A DNA stretch of 64,000 nt from JACKHA01 sp041401985 (GTDB taxonomy: Bacteria; Planctomycetota; Phycisphaerae; Phycisphaerales; UBA1924), in assembly GCA_041401985.1 (NCBI GenBank), contig JAWKTE010000009.1, positions 1-64,000 on the forward strand. Reading direction: 5' to 3'. The translations under genes were made by a program, and so were the position numbers. The first letter of the stretch is position 1; every line of letters begins with the position of its first letter. The notes below the pieces were generated by a model. It made no database searches. It saw only the letters and a program-made list of their open reading frames with translations, and was not told the DNA's origin. This document shows, piece after piece, positions 27,112 through 35,917 of this stretch.

Positions 27112-28700
27112 GGCTGCTCCTTGCCTGTGCTGGACGACGCGCCCTGCGCGTCGCCGGTGCCGGGTGCGTTCGAGGCGTCGCCCGACGGGCCCGCCGACTT
27201 CGATTTCGTGCGCGGGCCGCTGCCCAGCACCACCGTGCGGATCGTCTCGAGGATGATCCAGATGTCCAGCCGCCACGACTCACGCCGCACATACTCGAGG
27301 TCGTAGCGGATCCACTCCTGGAAGTCCGTCTGCGGCTCGCGCGTCCGCCGAACCTGCCACAGCCCCGTCAGCCCGGGGCGCACGCTCAGCCGCGCCTCGC
27401 GCCATGCCGGGCAGAACTGGTTCTCCTTGTCCGGGCTCGGGCGCGGCCCGACCACGCTCATGTCCCCGCGGAGGATGTTCCAGAGCTGCGGGATCTCATC
27501 GATCTGGAACCGCCGCAGCCACTTGCCCACCCGCAGCAGACGCGGGTCGTCCTTCATGAAAAAGTGCGCCCCGTCCGATTGGTTCACCCCGGCCAGCGCC
27601 GCCTTGACGCGCTCGGCGTCCTTGATCATCGTCCGGAACTTGTAGCACGGGAACTCGCGCCCGCCCCGCGACTGCCGCGTGTGCGCGAAGAAGAACGGTC
27701 GACCGTCCTCGCGCCAGATCAGCAGCATCACGATCGGAAACAGCGGGAGCGCGCACGCGAGCGCGGCCGCGCTGGCCGCAACATCGAACGCACGCTTGCT
27801 CGCCCGACGCCACCAGCCCCGCTTCAGCCGGGGACGCGGGAGCAGCCGGTGCGTCGGAGCCTCCAGATCGTCCCAGTCGACCCCATCCGGCGTCGCCACC
27901 TCAACCTCGTCGGCCAGCAGCGCCGGACCGATCACCACGTCGGCCGCCGAAAGGTCCACACCCGCCCCGACCAGCGCCGGCCCGGCAAACCTGATCCCAG
28001 CGGGCACCCGCACCGACTCGTGCACCCACACGCCGGGCTGGTACTGGTACACGCCCTCGAACGCGTGCTCGAGATCGCCCGCGACGCCGAGGCCCTCCTC
28101 GAGCCACGTCATCGCCGCCTCGTCATCGCGGCTCGACCCCACACGCCCCTCGGCCCGCACCGCCACGCTCCACTCCGAGCCCACCAGTCGCGCCAGCCAC
28201 TGCCACGCGCCGGGACGATCGCCCTCCGCGTGCCACCGACGCGCCAGCGACACATCGCTCGTCAGCCAGCAACGCGCCGTCGTGCTCGCGCCCCGCGAGT
28301 AGTCCCGCCGGATCCGCAGCAGCCGCCCACGCCCGTCGCAGTCGACCGCCTCGGCGTACGGCGTGCCCGTCGTCTGCACCACGCGCACACGAGCCGCACG
28401 CGACCGAGACCAGTACAGCCGGTCCAACGCCGGCTTCGTGTTGAACTGCACAAGGTCCGTCGGGCCAAGCAGCAGGAACAGCCGCGGCCCGCGAGCCTGC
28501 GGCGCCGCACCGCCGGGGCGGCACACCTGGATATGCCGCAACGCCCACGCCCGGTCGTGCAGCCCCGTCGCATCCGCGCCCCACACGCGCCAACGCCCGC
28601 CGCCGCCCGGACGCGCGTCCCCCGGCGCGGCGTGACGCACCGTCCGCGGCAGCGAACCGCCGCGATGGGTCCTCGACGTTGGAACGACGCGCGACGCCAT
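27108..28700 (-). CDS. Exopolysaccharide undecaprenyl-phosphate sugar transferase
   Basis: The C-terminal half (about 300-500) of this 530-residue protein is a bacterial sugar transferase domain: a membrane segment (LACALPLFPIVMLLIW), FPCYKFRTM, DEIPQLWNILRGDMS, VVGPRP and LTGLWQV. Such enzymes place the first sugar phosphate on undecaprenyl phosphate. The N-terminal half is unusual, lacking the normal four-helix membrane region and having around 225-260 a short hexapeptide-like stretch (VPAGIRFAGPALVGAG). The start codon follows directly on the stop of the kinase-domain gene (TGAATG), and the end overlaps the TPR gene by 4 bp, so all three belong to one operon. Confidence 0.88.
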   Translation of the reverse strand: MASRVVPTSRTHRGGSLPRTVRHAAPGDARPGGGGRWRVWGADATGLHDRAWALRHIQVCRPGGAAPQARGPRLFLLLGPTDLVQFNTKPALDRLYWSRSRAARVRVVQTTGTPYAEAVDCDGRGRLLRIRRDYSRGASTTARCWLTSDVSLARRWHAEGDRPGAWQWLARLVGSEWSVAVRAEGRVGSSRDDEAAMTWLEEGLGVAGDLEHAFEGVYQYQPGVWVHESVRVPAGIRFAGPALVGAGVDLSAADVVIGPALLADEVEVATPDGVDWDDLEAPTHRLLPRPRLKRGWWRRASKRAFDVAASAAALACALPLFPIVMLLIWREDGRPFFFAHTRQSRGGREFPCYKFRTMIKDAERVKAALAGVNQSDGAHFFMKDDPRLLRVGKWLRRFQIDEIPQLWNILRGDMSVVGPRPSPDKENQFCPAWREARLSVRPGLTGLWQVRRTREPQTDFQEWIRYDLEYVRRESWRLDIWIILETIRTVVLGSGPRTKSKSAGPSGDASNAPGTGDAQGASSSTGKEQP

Positions 28701-29966
28701 TCAGTCGGACTCCGCCGTCGCACGATCGCGGCTGGACGACCACTGCCCCGTCCCGCCGCCCGAACCACCCGCGTCGGAAGCGCCGCCCGATCCGCCGGGC
28801 AGCCGCCCCGCCATGCCGCTCGCGCCCATCGTCACGAAGTCGGGCACCTGCACCGTCCGCGAACGCTGCGATTGGGCCGACACCACGCTCGTGTGCGTGC
28901 TGTGCTGGAAGTCCCGGGGCATCGCCCGGTTGAACACCACGCCCGTCAGTTCCGCTCCCAGCGACTCCAACTTCCGACGCATCGACGCGAACATCTTCTC
29001 GCTCTGCCCGCGCGACACCACGCCGAGCACCGCGTCGGCCAGCCCCACCGTCACCGTCGCCTCGAGGCTCCCGAGCACCGGGCCCGAATCCACCAGCACG
29101 ATGTCGTGGGCCCGCGACAGACGCTCCAGCACCGGCGCCAGCCGCGCCGCCGAGAACCGGTCCGCCGACAGGCGCTCCTCACGCCCCGCCCCGATGATCA
29201 GCAGGTTCTCCGTCCCCCCCGGCGCGAGCGCCGACTCCAGGTCGTCGCCCGCGAGCACGTCCGCAAGGCCCGCGGCCTTGTCCATCTCCAGACGCGAGGT
29301 CATCCCCCGCCCCACGAAGTCCGCGTCCAGCACGACCGTCCGGAACCCCGCCATCGCGAACGACGTCGCCAGCGAGCAGCACACCGTCGTCTTCCCGTCG
29401 CCCGCCGTCGGGCTCGTCACCGCGATGATCCGCCCCCGCTCCTTCACCCGCGGCACGCGGCTGTCGATCATCGCCCGGGCGTGGTGGATGCACAGCGCCG
29501 CCTCCGGCGTCGGCTCACGCCGCCCGCCCAGGTCCGGGATCACCCCTAGCAACTGCGACGACTTCTCGTCGATCTCGTCGATGTACCGGAACCCCCCGCC
29601 GAGCAGCCCCAGCAGCCCGACGAGCCCGAACGCCGCCCCGCCGCCGGCCATGGCCCCGGCCGCGGCGAACATCAGACGCTTGTCGCTGGACGGGGCCAGA
29701 GGCGTCGTTGCCGGTTGGAGAATGGTGACGCGACCAAGACTCTCGCGGCTCTGCTCCGTGAGAAGTTCGTCCAGTCGCCGCGAGGCCTCCAGCCGCTCCG
29801 TCTCTGCACGGCTCGCCGCGTCGCGCCGACCTGTCCCCGGCGTTGATCCGAATGCCAGGCGAATCGCGTCCCGCTGAACATGCGAACCGTTGACGCCGAT
29901 CCTGCTCGTATTGCCGCAGAAGCTCGTTCGTTCGTGGCCGACGCGAGGTCCGGCCCTTGTCCCCAT
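28701..29966 (-). CDS. Polysaccharide tyrosine-autokinase domain (C-terminal piece of a broken Wzz/BY-kinase gene)
   Basis: Family sequence begins near 29870 and includes a coiled-coil end (ETERLEASRRLDELL), one transmembrane segment (about 29680-29600) and the BY-kinase domain: Walker A TAGDGKTTVCCSL, Walker A' VVLDADFVGRG and Walker B DIVLVDSGPV. These kinases control chain length and export of polysaccharides. No tyrosine cluster is visible at the C-terminus. The start at 29966 is only the first ATG of the frame; its first 30 or so codons are not family-like because the frame is disturbed upstream. The N-terminal Wzz part is encoded at 31024 in another frame. The piece could still be translated by reinitiation. 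Confidence 0.7.
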   Translation of the reverse strand: MGTRAGPRVGHERTSFCGNTSRIGVNGSHVQRDAIRLAFGSTPGTGRRDAASRAETERLEASRRLDELLTEQSRESLGRVTILQPATTPLAPSSDKRLMFAAAGAMAGGGAAFGLVGLLGLLGGGFRYIDEIDEKSSQLLGVIPDLGGRREPTPEAALCIHHARAMIDSRVPRVKERGRIIAVTSPTAGDGKTTVCCSLATSFAMAGFRTVVLDADFVGRGMTSRLEMDKAAGLADVLAGDDLESALAPGGTENLLIIGAGREERLSADRFSAARLAPVLERLSRAHDIVLVDSGPVLGSLEATVTVGLADAVLGVVSRGQSEKMFASMRRKLESLGAELTGVVFNRAMPRDFQHSTHTSVVSAQSQRSRTVQVPDFVTMGASGMAGRLPGGSGGASDAGGSGGGTGQWSSSRDRATAESD

Positions 29967-31024
29967 GTGCTCGAAGGAACTCCTCGCGCTGCTCGATCAG
30001 GTCCGTCGGTCCGCTCGGCCTCCGCCTCGCGAGTGCGCCCTCGAGGTGCCGGTTCGAGTACTGGTTCGGTGAACGCCTCGATCTCCGTCACCAAGCCGCC
30101 GGATTCGCAGCAACTCGGCGAGCTCCGGGTCGATCTGGGCGAGCATCTCCACCGGGACCGTCTCGGCGGTCCAGTCGGGTGGGGTCGCCCTCGGATCGGG
30201 CTCCCCGTCGGCTCCCTTCTGCATTCGGCGAGCCGCCGTCGCCCCATTCGCTCGCCCTGGGCGGGATCGATGTCCACGTCAACCCCTCGAACCGCGAGCT
30301 CCGCCTTCAACTGGGCCAAGCGGATCTCCAGAACCACCAACTCTCGGCTGAGACTGTCGATCTGCGGCTGAAGGTGCTCGGTCCCCTGCAGTCTGGCGAT
30401 CTCCTGAACGGTTTCCAGTGCCCCGTCGCGTTCGATCGCTCGAAGGCGTATGCGTTCTGCGAGCGCCTGCTTCTGCTGAATAAATACGGTCCGAGTATCT
30501 TGGTCGTAGGAGTTCCTGTACACCGCAAGAATGGCCGCACACGCCGCCTGGGCCGCCGCTGGATCGCGGTGCGAAACCGTGAGGCGCAGCATGCCGGCCC
30601 GAGCCGGCGCCTGCACCGACACCGCGCGCCGCAAAGCAACCAACCCGCGGTTTCCGCCTTCCCATCCCGCTTCCTCGACGCCTTCGGCCGCCAGCGCCGA
30701 CCGCAACGTCTGCTCGTTCCCCATCAACGCCGCCTGGCTGCTCACATACTGATCGAAGTACGGGATCGCCTCGTTCTGCTCCGTCTGGAACAGGATCGGG
30801 CTCTGCGTCGGCGCGATCCGCACGATCGCCTCGCTCGTGTACATCGGCGTCTTGGACCGGTACCCGAGCCACGCCAGCGGCCCGCCGAGCACCACCGACA
30901 GACCGATCGCCCACCAGTACCGCCCGCGCAGCAGGCGATGGACCAGCAGCAGCGGGTTCACCCCGCCCTGGTGCTCCGGCTCGAATCCGAACCCACCGGG
31001 TTGCCTCGCGTCAGCCGTTCGCAT
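29672..31024 (-). pseudogene. Wzz chain-length determinant N-terminal piece, frame-disrupted
   Basis: From the ATG at 31024 the frame encodes a normal Wzz/GumC-type beginning: a cytoplasmic N-terminus, a transmembrane segment (about 38-55), YTSEAIVRIAP and a coiled coil up to about 30241. After GERMG at a GGGG run the frame is lost. Family-like pieces then alternate between all three frames (TVPVEMLAQIDPELAELL, LVTEIEAF, YSNRHLEGALARR, ELLRQYEQDRRQR) down to about 29870, where the kinase part resumes. One change is a 4-nt tandem duplication (ACGAACGAACG near 29925). At least five indels lie within about 400 bp, so this is either a decayed gene or a local assembly fault. It overlaps epsI by 14 bp. 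Confidence 0.75.
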
Positions 31025-31781
31025 CGGGTCCTCCAACCACTTCCCGCACCACGGGCTCCACAAGCGTCCACACCCGGTCGAGCAGCGCGTCCCGCTCCGA
31101 CTCCCCGAGCGCCGCCGGCATCAGGATCTGCACCTGCGCCACCCCCAACTGCGCCGTCACGCCCTGTCGCGCGGCCCGCTCCAGACCACGCATCTCGCTC
31201 GCGTAGTGCGCCCCCGTCCCCGGCAGAACAAAGAAGTTCACAACCCGCTTGTCGCCGACGCTCCGATCGTGCGGCCACGACACCACGTAGTCCATCGCCG
31301 GAACACCGCCGCCCGAATCCCCCCCGACCGTGATGGGCCGACCCGCATCGATCGTCCAGCCCGAAGCCGGGTAGCACACCGGCGGGTAGTGCCCCTGCAT
31401 GTCCCGCACGTCCCCGCAGTGCACGATGATCACGTCGAACCACGACCGCTCGCCAACGTCAACACGCAGATACCGACGCTGCAGGATCGCGTTCGGCTTG
31501 AGCAACTCCCGGGCCGCGGCCACAACCTCGCCGTCCGTCCCGATGTACGCACCCAGCGTGTACGGAACGCCCTCCACCCGCTCGCGCACGCGCGCGAAGT
31601 ACGCCGTCGTGTCCGGCGCAACAGGCCGCGACGCCCAGCCGATCCCCAGCGTGCCCGCGAGCACGCACGCGGTCAGCGCCGGCGCCACCAGCCCGAGCGC
31701 CCCGCGCCCTCGGGAACCGCCGCCCCGCCCGTGCCCGGTCCGGCGCGCGTCCCCCGCGCCGCCCTCGAAGTCCTCGAGCAT
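31011..31781 (-). CDS. epsI: Exosortase-associated EpsI-family protein
   Basis: The 256-residue protein has one N-terminal hydrophobic segment (about 29-50) and an outer domain with the EpsI signature HYPPVCYPASGW (H131 and C136), as in the EpsI domain that often accompanies or is fused to exosortases. Its biochemical role is unknown; it is thought to act with exosortase at the outer face of the inner membrane. Start ATG 31781 shares its A with the exosortase stop (TGATG), and the 3' end overlaps the next gene by 14 bp, so translation is coupled on both sides. Confidence 0.88.
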   Translation of the reverse strand: MLEDFEGGAGDARRTGHGRGGGSRGRGALGLVAPALTACVLAGTLGIGWASRPVAPDTTAYFARVRERVEGVPYTLGAYIGTDGEVVAAARELLKPNAILQRRYLRVDVGERSWFDVIIVHCGDVRDMQGHYPPVCYPASGWTIDAGRPITVGGDSGGGVPAMDYVVSWPHDRSVGDKRVVNFFVLPGTGAHYASEMRGLERAARQGVTAQLGVAQVQILMPAALGESERDALLDRVWTLVEPVVREVVGGPDANG

Positions 31782-32650
31782 CAGCCACCCCCCCGCACGC
31801 CGTACGGCGCGATCGGGACCTCGAGCCATCGCAGCATCGACAGGAACGCCCACAGCACCCCGAACGCCAGCACAAGCCCCAGCCACCCCGAGGCGTCGTG
31901 GAACGCACCCGCGATGTTCGCGTCCGCGTAGCCGTAGAACAGCACCGTCGGGATCAGCCGGATGATGTTCACGAGCACCGCCACCAGCGGGCTGATCGCC
32001 AGGATCAGCACTCGGATCCGATTGCTCATCGGCACCGAGAAAATAAACGCGAACGACACCAGCGCCAGCGCCGAGACCATCCGCATCCCGTTGCACGCCT
32101 CCGCGATCATCACCGGCACGCCGTTGACCGTCAGCGCGCTGCCCGTCCGCTCCACCGGAACCCCGAAGATGTCCAGCGCGAACTCACCGACCCGCGCCGA
32201 CACGTCCTGCAAAGGCGTGGCGATCTCGTGCCGGATCGTCCCCGGCACCGGCAGGAAGAACGCCAGCCCGATGAACGAAGGGAAGAACGCGATCGCCAGC
32301 CGAACCCCAACGATCGACACCAGCCCGCCCGCCAGCATCAGCAACGCACCCGCGTGCCACACAATGTCGTAACCCAGACGCGGCCCCACCAGAAACGCGA
32401 CCGAACCAGCAAGCGCGATCCCCGCCCCCGCCAGCGATCGCCCAGGCCGGTGCTTCCGCACGCGACCCCGACGCAGCCACGCAAGCCACACAACCAGCGG
32501 CAACGCCAACAGGATGTGCGACTGCTCCGAACTGCGAAGCCCGGTCTGGACCATGTCGTACCACGCCGAGAACGACGCGGCCACCGCGAGCGCACACAGC
32601 CCCGCCAGCCACAACCCGTCCTGGAAGCCCCACGCGGGCCCTCGCGACAT
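31781..32650 (-). CDS. xrt: Exosortase (PEP-CTERM transpeptidase)
   Basis: The 289-residue multi-pass membrane protein has the exosortase catalytic set: C186 in AEACNGMRM, R231 in NIIRLIPT and H251 in AFHDASGW. About eight hydrophobic segments are visible. Exosortases cut PEP-CTERM-type tails at the outer face of the inner membrane and link proteins to the surface or polysaccharide matrix. The adjacent epsI and polysaccharide genes are the classic context. Two proteins in the window (21397-22113, 35918-36643) have suitable PLP-type tails and are likely substrates. GGGAG precedes the ATG at 32650, 10 bp after the upstream gene. The exosortase subclass cannot be assigned by eye. Confidence 0.92.
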   Translation of the reverse strand: MSRGPAWGFQDGLWLAGLCALAVAASFSAWYDMVQTGLRSSEQSHILLALPLVVWLAWLRRGRVRKHRPGRSLAGAGIALAGSVAFLVGPRLGYDIVWHAGALLMLAGGLVSIVGVRLAIAFFPSFIGLAFFLPVPGTIRHEIATPLQDVSARVGEFALDIFGVPVERTGSALTVNGVPVMIAEACNGMRMVSALALVSFAFIFSVPMSNRIRVLILAISPLVAVLVNIIRLIPTVLFYGYADANIAGAFHDASGWLGLVLAFGVLWAFLSMLRWLEVPIAPYGVRGGG

Positions 32651-32660
32651 GCAACACTCC

Positions 32661-33668
32661 CTACGCGACCGATCTCGCCGCCCCAGCCATCACCGTGCGC
32701 GGCCCGAAGACCGACCCCGCCGGCACAACCGCATCCATCACGATCGCCCCCGACGGCACGACCGCCCCGGGCAGCAGCACGCTCGACGAGACCACTGCAT
32801 CGTCACCGACGGTCGCTCGCTCCATCACGATCGAACGCGCAACAACTGCCGATGGCGACACACTCGCCGACCGTGAGATCGACCATCCGCTCTCCACACG
32901 CCGACGAATCCGTTCGCGGGCCGCCCACGCCGGGTTCGCGCGTCCACCGTCGGAACCCGACGAACCGGCAGGCGAACCCCGCCGATCCCGCGCCACCTGC
33001 AGCGCGTCCAGCCGCGTTCGGATCGCGTGCGTGCCGATCCCCAGGTCGTACACCAGCACCCGCGCCCCGCCCGCGACCAGGCGACGCAGCCACTGCTCCT
33101 TCAGATCCACGAATCCCCGCTCGGGGACCTCGTCCAGCGTCCACCGCGAAACCACCAGCACCCCCGCGGGCGCGCCCGTCGCGTCGCGGGCGATCGTCAC
33201 GTCCGCGCGCTCGTTCCAGTGATGCCGCAGCAGCCCGCCCAGCACGCTCGCCCCGTCGCCGGTCGCGCCGATGTATCGGGCCGACTCGCACACCAGCACA
33301 TCCGCCTCGGCGTCCACATCAAACATCCCGTCCCGCACCACGCCCGCCGGACCCCGATACGCGTTCGCGTCAGCCACAATGTCCAGACGCACGCCAACGC
33401 TCGCACGAGCCTCGGGCGCCGGCATCGAGCCGCCGTGCAGCACACGGACCCACGCCGAGCCACCCGACCATTCAAGCCCGCCGCACTCGCCGATCCAGTG
33501 GTCGAGCATCCGATAATCCGGGCCGATATCCAGATCGAGCACCGAACGGGCAGCCTCTTCAACCAGCGGCGAAGGACGCACGCCCCCGTCCAGCAGACAG
33601 CACCCGCCAAGACGACGCGACGCGTCGTCCCGACGCCGATTCCACTCGGCTCTGTCCGCAACGGACAC
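32661..33668 (-). CDS. Nucleotidyltransferase-like protein with left-handed beta-helix end
   Basis: The 335-residue protein resembles sugar-phosphate nucleotidyltransferases only in overall layout: a mixed alpha/beta body (about 1-260) with RFVDLKEQWL-like central helices and a C-terminal hexapeptide repeat region (about 285-335, SASVSPSAVVARSIVMERA). The glycine-rich nucleotide motif GxGxRLxPLT is not present, so catalysis is uncertain. I chose the GTG at 33668, which has AAGGAGG upstream; a longer frame to 33782 starts with arginine-rich sequence. It directly precedes the exosortase gene, so a role in polysaccharide synthesis is likely by context. Confidence 0.65.
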   Translation of the reverse strand: MSVADRAEWNRRRDDASRRLGGCCLLDGGVRPSPLVEEAARSVLDLDIGPDYRMLDHWIGECGGLEWSGGSAWVRVLHGGSMPAPEARASVGVRLDIVADANAYRGPAGVVRDGMFDVDAEADVLVCESARYIGATGDGASVLGGLLRHHWNERADVTIARDATGAPAGVLVVSRWTLDEVPERGFVDLKEQWLRRLVAGGARVLVYDLGIGTHAIRTRLDALQVARDRRGSPAGSSGSDGGRANPAWAARERIRRRVESGWSISRSASVSPSAVVARSIVMERATVGDDAVVSSSVLLPGAVVPSGAIVMDAVVPAGSVFGPRTVMAGAARSVA

Positions 33669-33830
33669 GCCCACCACACCTCCTTCGGGAACGCCACGTC
33701 TCGCCCGGACCACTCCGCACGCGAAACGCCGCGATCCGCACCGGCGGCGCCACCAGCGGGGCACCACCGATCCACCCGACAAAGGTTATGCATCGACGCC
33801 CGGGAACCCGGGATTGAGAGCACCCCGCCT

Positions 33831-34871
33831 TCACTCGCTCCCGAGCAGGTCGGGCGCCCGCTTCACCAGCCTCGTCAGCACCCCGAGCGCGCCCCGCAGA
33901 TATCGGGCGTTGCCCTCAACCCCGATCAGGCCAGGCGCCGCCGCCGCCGTCAGCACCCGGCGAAGGTCCGCCCATCGCTCGAACCCTTCATCCACATCCA
34001 ATCCCAACTCGCGCCGCGCCTTGGCAAGCGATGCGACCGGCTCGACCCCGAACAGAAACTCCTCGTGCCCCCAGTGCTGACGCTCCAGATACAGCGCATC
34101 CTCGATCCAGTGCCCCGCGTGCACCAGCGCCAGGTCGATGATCACGAACCGGGTCGCCCCGCCCCCGCACGCACGCCGCAGCGCGTTCGCAGGATGCACA
34201 TCGCCGTGGCACCACCAGCCCGCCGGCCGCGCCCGCCACCTCGTCACGATCCCGTCAAGGTGCCGCCCGACCCTCTTGAGCGCCTCGTTCCACTGCTGCT
34301 CGTCCGGGCAATCGCCCCGATGCACCGCGTCGCGGCTCTGACGCACCAACCCGTGCCAGTCCTGCGCCGACGGAGCCTCATCCACCGCCTTCACACCCGC
34401 GCAACGCCCCTGGAACTCCGCCGTCGCACGCACCAACCCCTCAAGCCCCTCACGCGAACGCTTCCGGCTCAGCGGCGGCCCCAGCAACCGCTCGATCACG
34501 ATCCACGCCAGGTCATACCCGCCAAGCGACTCCCCCGACGCCAGCACCCGCGGCGTCGGCAACCCCAACGCGGCCGCCCCGTTCCAACTCCCGTCGCCGG
34601 GCCGTCCAAGGCCCGACGTCCAGTACCACTCCCGGTGCCCCACAGGCACCTTGACCATCGCATCGATCGTCCGGCCCGATCCGAGGTCCCACGTCGCAAA
34701 CCCCGTCGCCGCCCCGCCACGCTGCCAATCCGCACGGAACCAGTGGATCTCGCCAAGGCTCCCGCCGCACTGCTCCCGAAGCCGGGGCCCCAGCGACTCG
34801 CCCAGCGCCTGCGTGTCCGACGGCGACAGCCCGTGCTCGTGGAACGCCTGCGCCGCGGCCGCCGTGTCCAT
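33831..34871 (-). CDS. Aminoglycoside phosphotransferase (APH)-family kinase
   Basis: The 346-residue protein has the APH-fold catalytic loop CHGDVHPANAL and the following metal-binding aspartate in FVIIDLALVHAG. It also has an N-terminal lobe with DAMVKVP as probable nucleotide-binding lysine strand and YDLAWIVIERLLG as hinge. Members phosphorylate small molecules such as sugars, choline or antibiotics. Placement ahead of the exopolysaccharide/exosortase genes, 162 bp upstream of the next start, suggests a sugar or lipid precursor kinase and not drug resistance. The start at 34871 is the first ATG of the frame. Confidence 0.75.
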   Translation of the reverse strand: MDTAAAAQAFHEHGLSPSDTQALGESLGPRLREQCGGSLGEIHWFRADWQRGGAATGFATWDLGSGRTIDAMVKVPVGHREWYWTSGLGRPGDGSWNGAAALGLPTPRVLASGESLGGYDLAWIVIERLLGPPLSRKRSREGLEGLVRATAEFQGRCAGVKAVDEAPSAQDWHGLVRQSRDAVHRGDCPDEQQWNEALKRVGRHLDGIVTRWRARPAGWWCHGDVHPANALRRACGGGATRFVIIDLALVHAGHWIEDALYLERQHWGHEEFLFGVEPVASLAKARRELGLDVDEGFERWADLRRVLTAAAAPGLIGVEGNARYLRGALGVLTRLVKRAPDLLGSE

Positions 34872-34985
34872 CAGGCCAGCCCCCTCACCGGGTTCCAGCC
34901 CGCCAGCCCCCGATCAGTCCGGTGCTCCGCCATCGCTCCGCACGGCCTCCAGCATCGCCCCCCGAGCCGAGACTTCATCGGCACT

Positions 34986-35819
34986 TTAACGCCCACGCCC
35001 CGCACGCTCCAGATCCGCGATCTGTTCGGGCAACAGTTCCTCCAGCCGCGCGTTCGGGGCCAGCGTCGCAAGCGCCGCTTCCCCACCGCCCCACCCCATC
35101 GAACGCAGCACCCCCCGCAACTGCTTCCGCCGCGCCGCGAATCCACGCTTGCAGAACTCCCCGAGCGCCCCCGCGTCGTCCGTCACAGGCCGCTCCAGAC
35201 GCTCCAGCACCACCATCGCGCTCGTGACCTCCGGCCGCGGCCAGAAGCACTCTGGGGGCAGCGTCGCCACACGCCGCACCCGTGCCACGCACTGGGCCAC
35301 CACGCCGATCGACCCATACGCCTCCGTTCCGGGCGACGCCGCCAGCCGGTCCGCAACCTCCCGCTGCACCGTCACCGCCATCCGACGGCACTCCGGATGA
35401 CGCGTGAGCAGCGCGAGCAGCACGCCGGTCCCAGCCCCATAAGGCAGATTCGACACCAGCGAGAACGCCCCGCCCCCAATCGCCCCCACGACCGCCTCGC
35501 TCAACGCCGACTTGCCCCGCAGGCAGTCCCCCTCCACAAGCCGGAAGCGCTCGTTCCCAGCGTGCCGCGCCCGCAGCAGTTCGCAAAGCCCGCGGTCGAT
35601 CTCGCTCGCCACCACGACGCAGCCGCGCGCCAGCAGCTCCTCCGTCATCGTGCCCGTGCCGGGCCCCACCTCGAGCACAACGCACCCCGCCCCGACCCCC
35701 GACTCGTCCACCAGACGCCGGATCAGGTTGTGGTCGATCAGGAAGTTCTGCCCGAGGCTCTTCCGCGGCGCCATCCCGCCCGCGGCCAGCAACTGCTTGA
35801 TCTCGCCCAGCGTCTGCAT
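34986..35819 (-). CDS. rsmA: 16S rRNA dimethyladenosine transferase
   Basis: The 277-residue enzyme dimethylates two adjacent adenosines (A1518 and A1519 in E. coli numbering) near the 3' end of 16S rRNA. Visible motifs are KSLGQNFLIDHNLI, the SAM-binding EVGPGTGTMTEEL and the catalytic NLPYG at 124-128, followed by QREVADRLAASPGTEAYG. Length fits the family. It lies upstream of the APH-like gene with a 114-bp gap and may be expressed separately. Confidence 0.95.
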   Translation of the reverse strand: MQTLGEIKQLLAAGGMAPRKSLGQNFLIDHNLIRRLVDESGVGAGCVVLEVGPGTGTMTEELLARGCVVVASEIDRGLCELLRARHAGNERFRLVEGDCLRGKSALSEAVVGAIGGGAFSLVSNLPYGAGTGVLLALLTRHPECRRMAVTVQREVADRLAASPGTEAYGSIGVVAQCVARVRRVATLPPECFWPRPEVTSAMVVLERLERPVTDDAGALGEFCKRGFAARRKQLRGVLRSMGWGGGEAALATLAPNARLEELLPEQIADLERAGRGR

Positions 35820-35864
35820 GCCCGACGCCAGCGTATCCGCCCCGCCCGCACCCGCAAACGCAAA

Positions 35865-35891
35865 CGCCCCGGGAGAACTCCCCCCGGGGCG
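35865..35891 (-). terminator. Rho-independent terminator
   Basis: On the minus strand CGCCCCGGG and CCCGGGGCG form a 9-bp perfect stem followed by TTTGCGTTTG. It ends the exported PLP-CTERM gene just upstream of rsmA. Confidence 0.75.
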
Positions 35892-35917
35892 TGAACCGAT
35901 TCACATTGCAACGCCGC

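Noticed and set aside
33831..34871. Aminoglycoside resistance gene
   Set aside because: Only the general APH fold motifs are present, and the context is polysaccharide synthesis, so a resistance label is unsupported.
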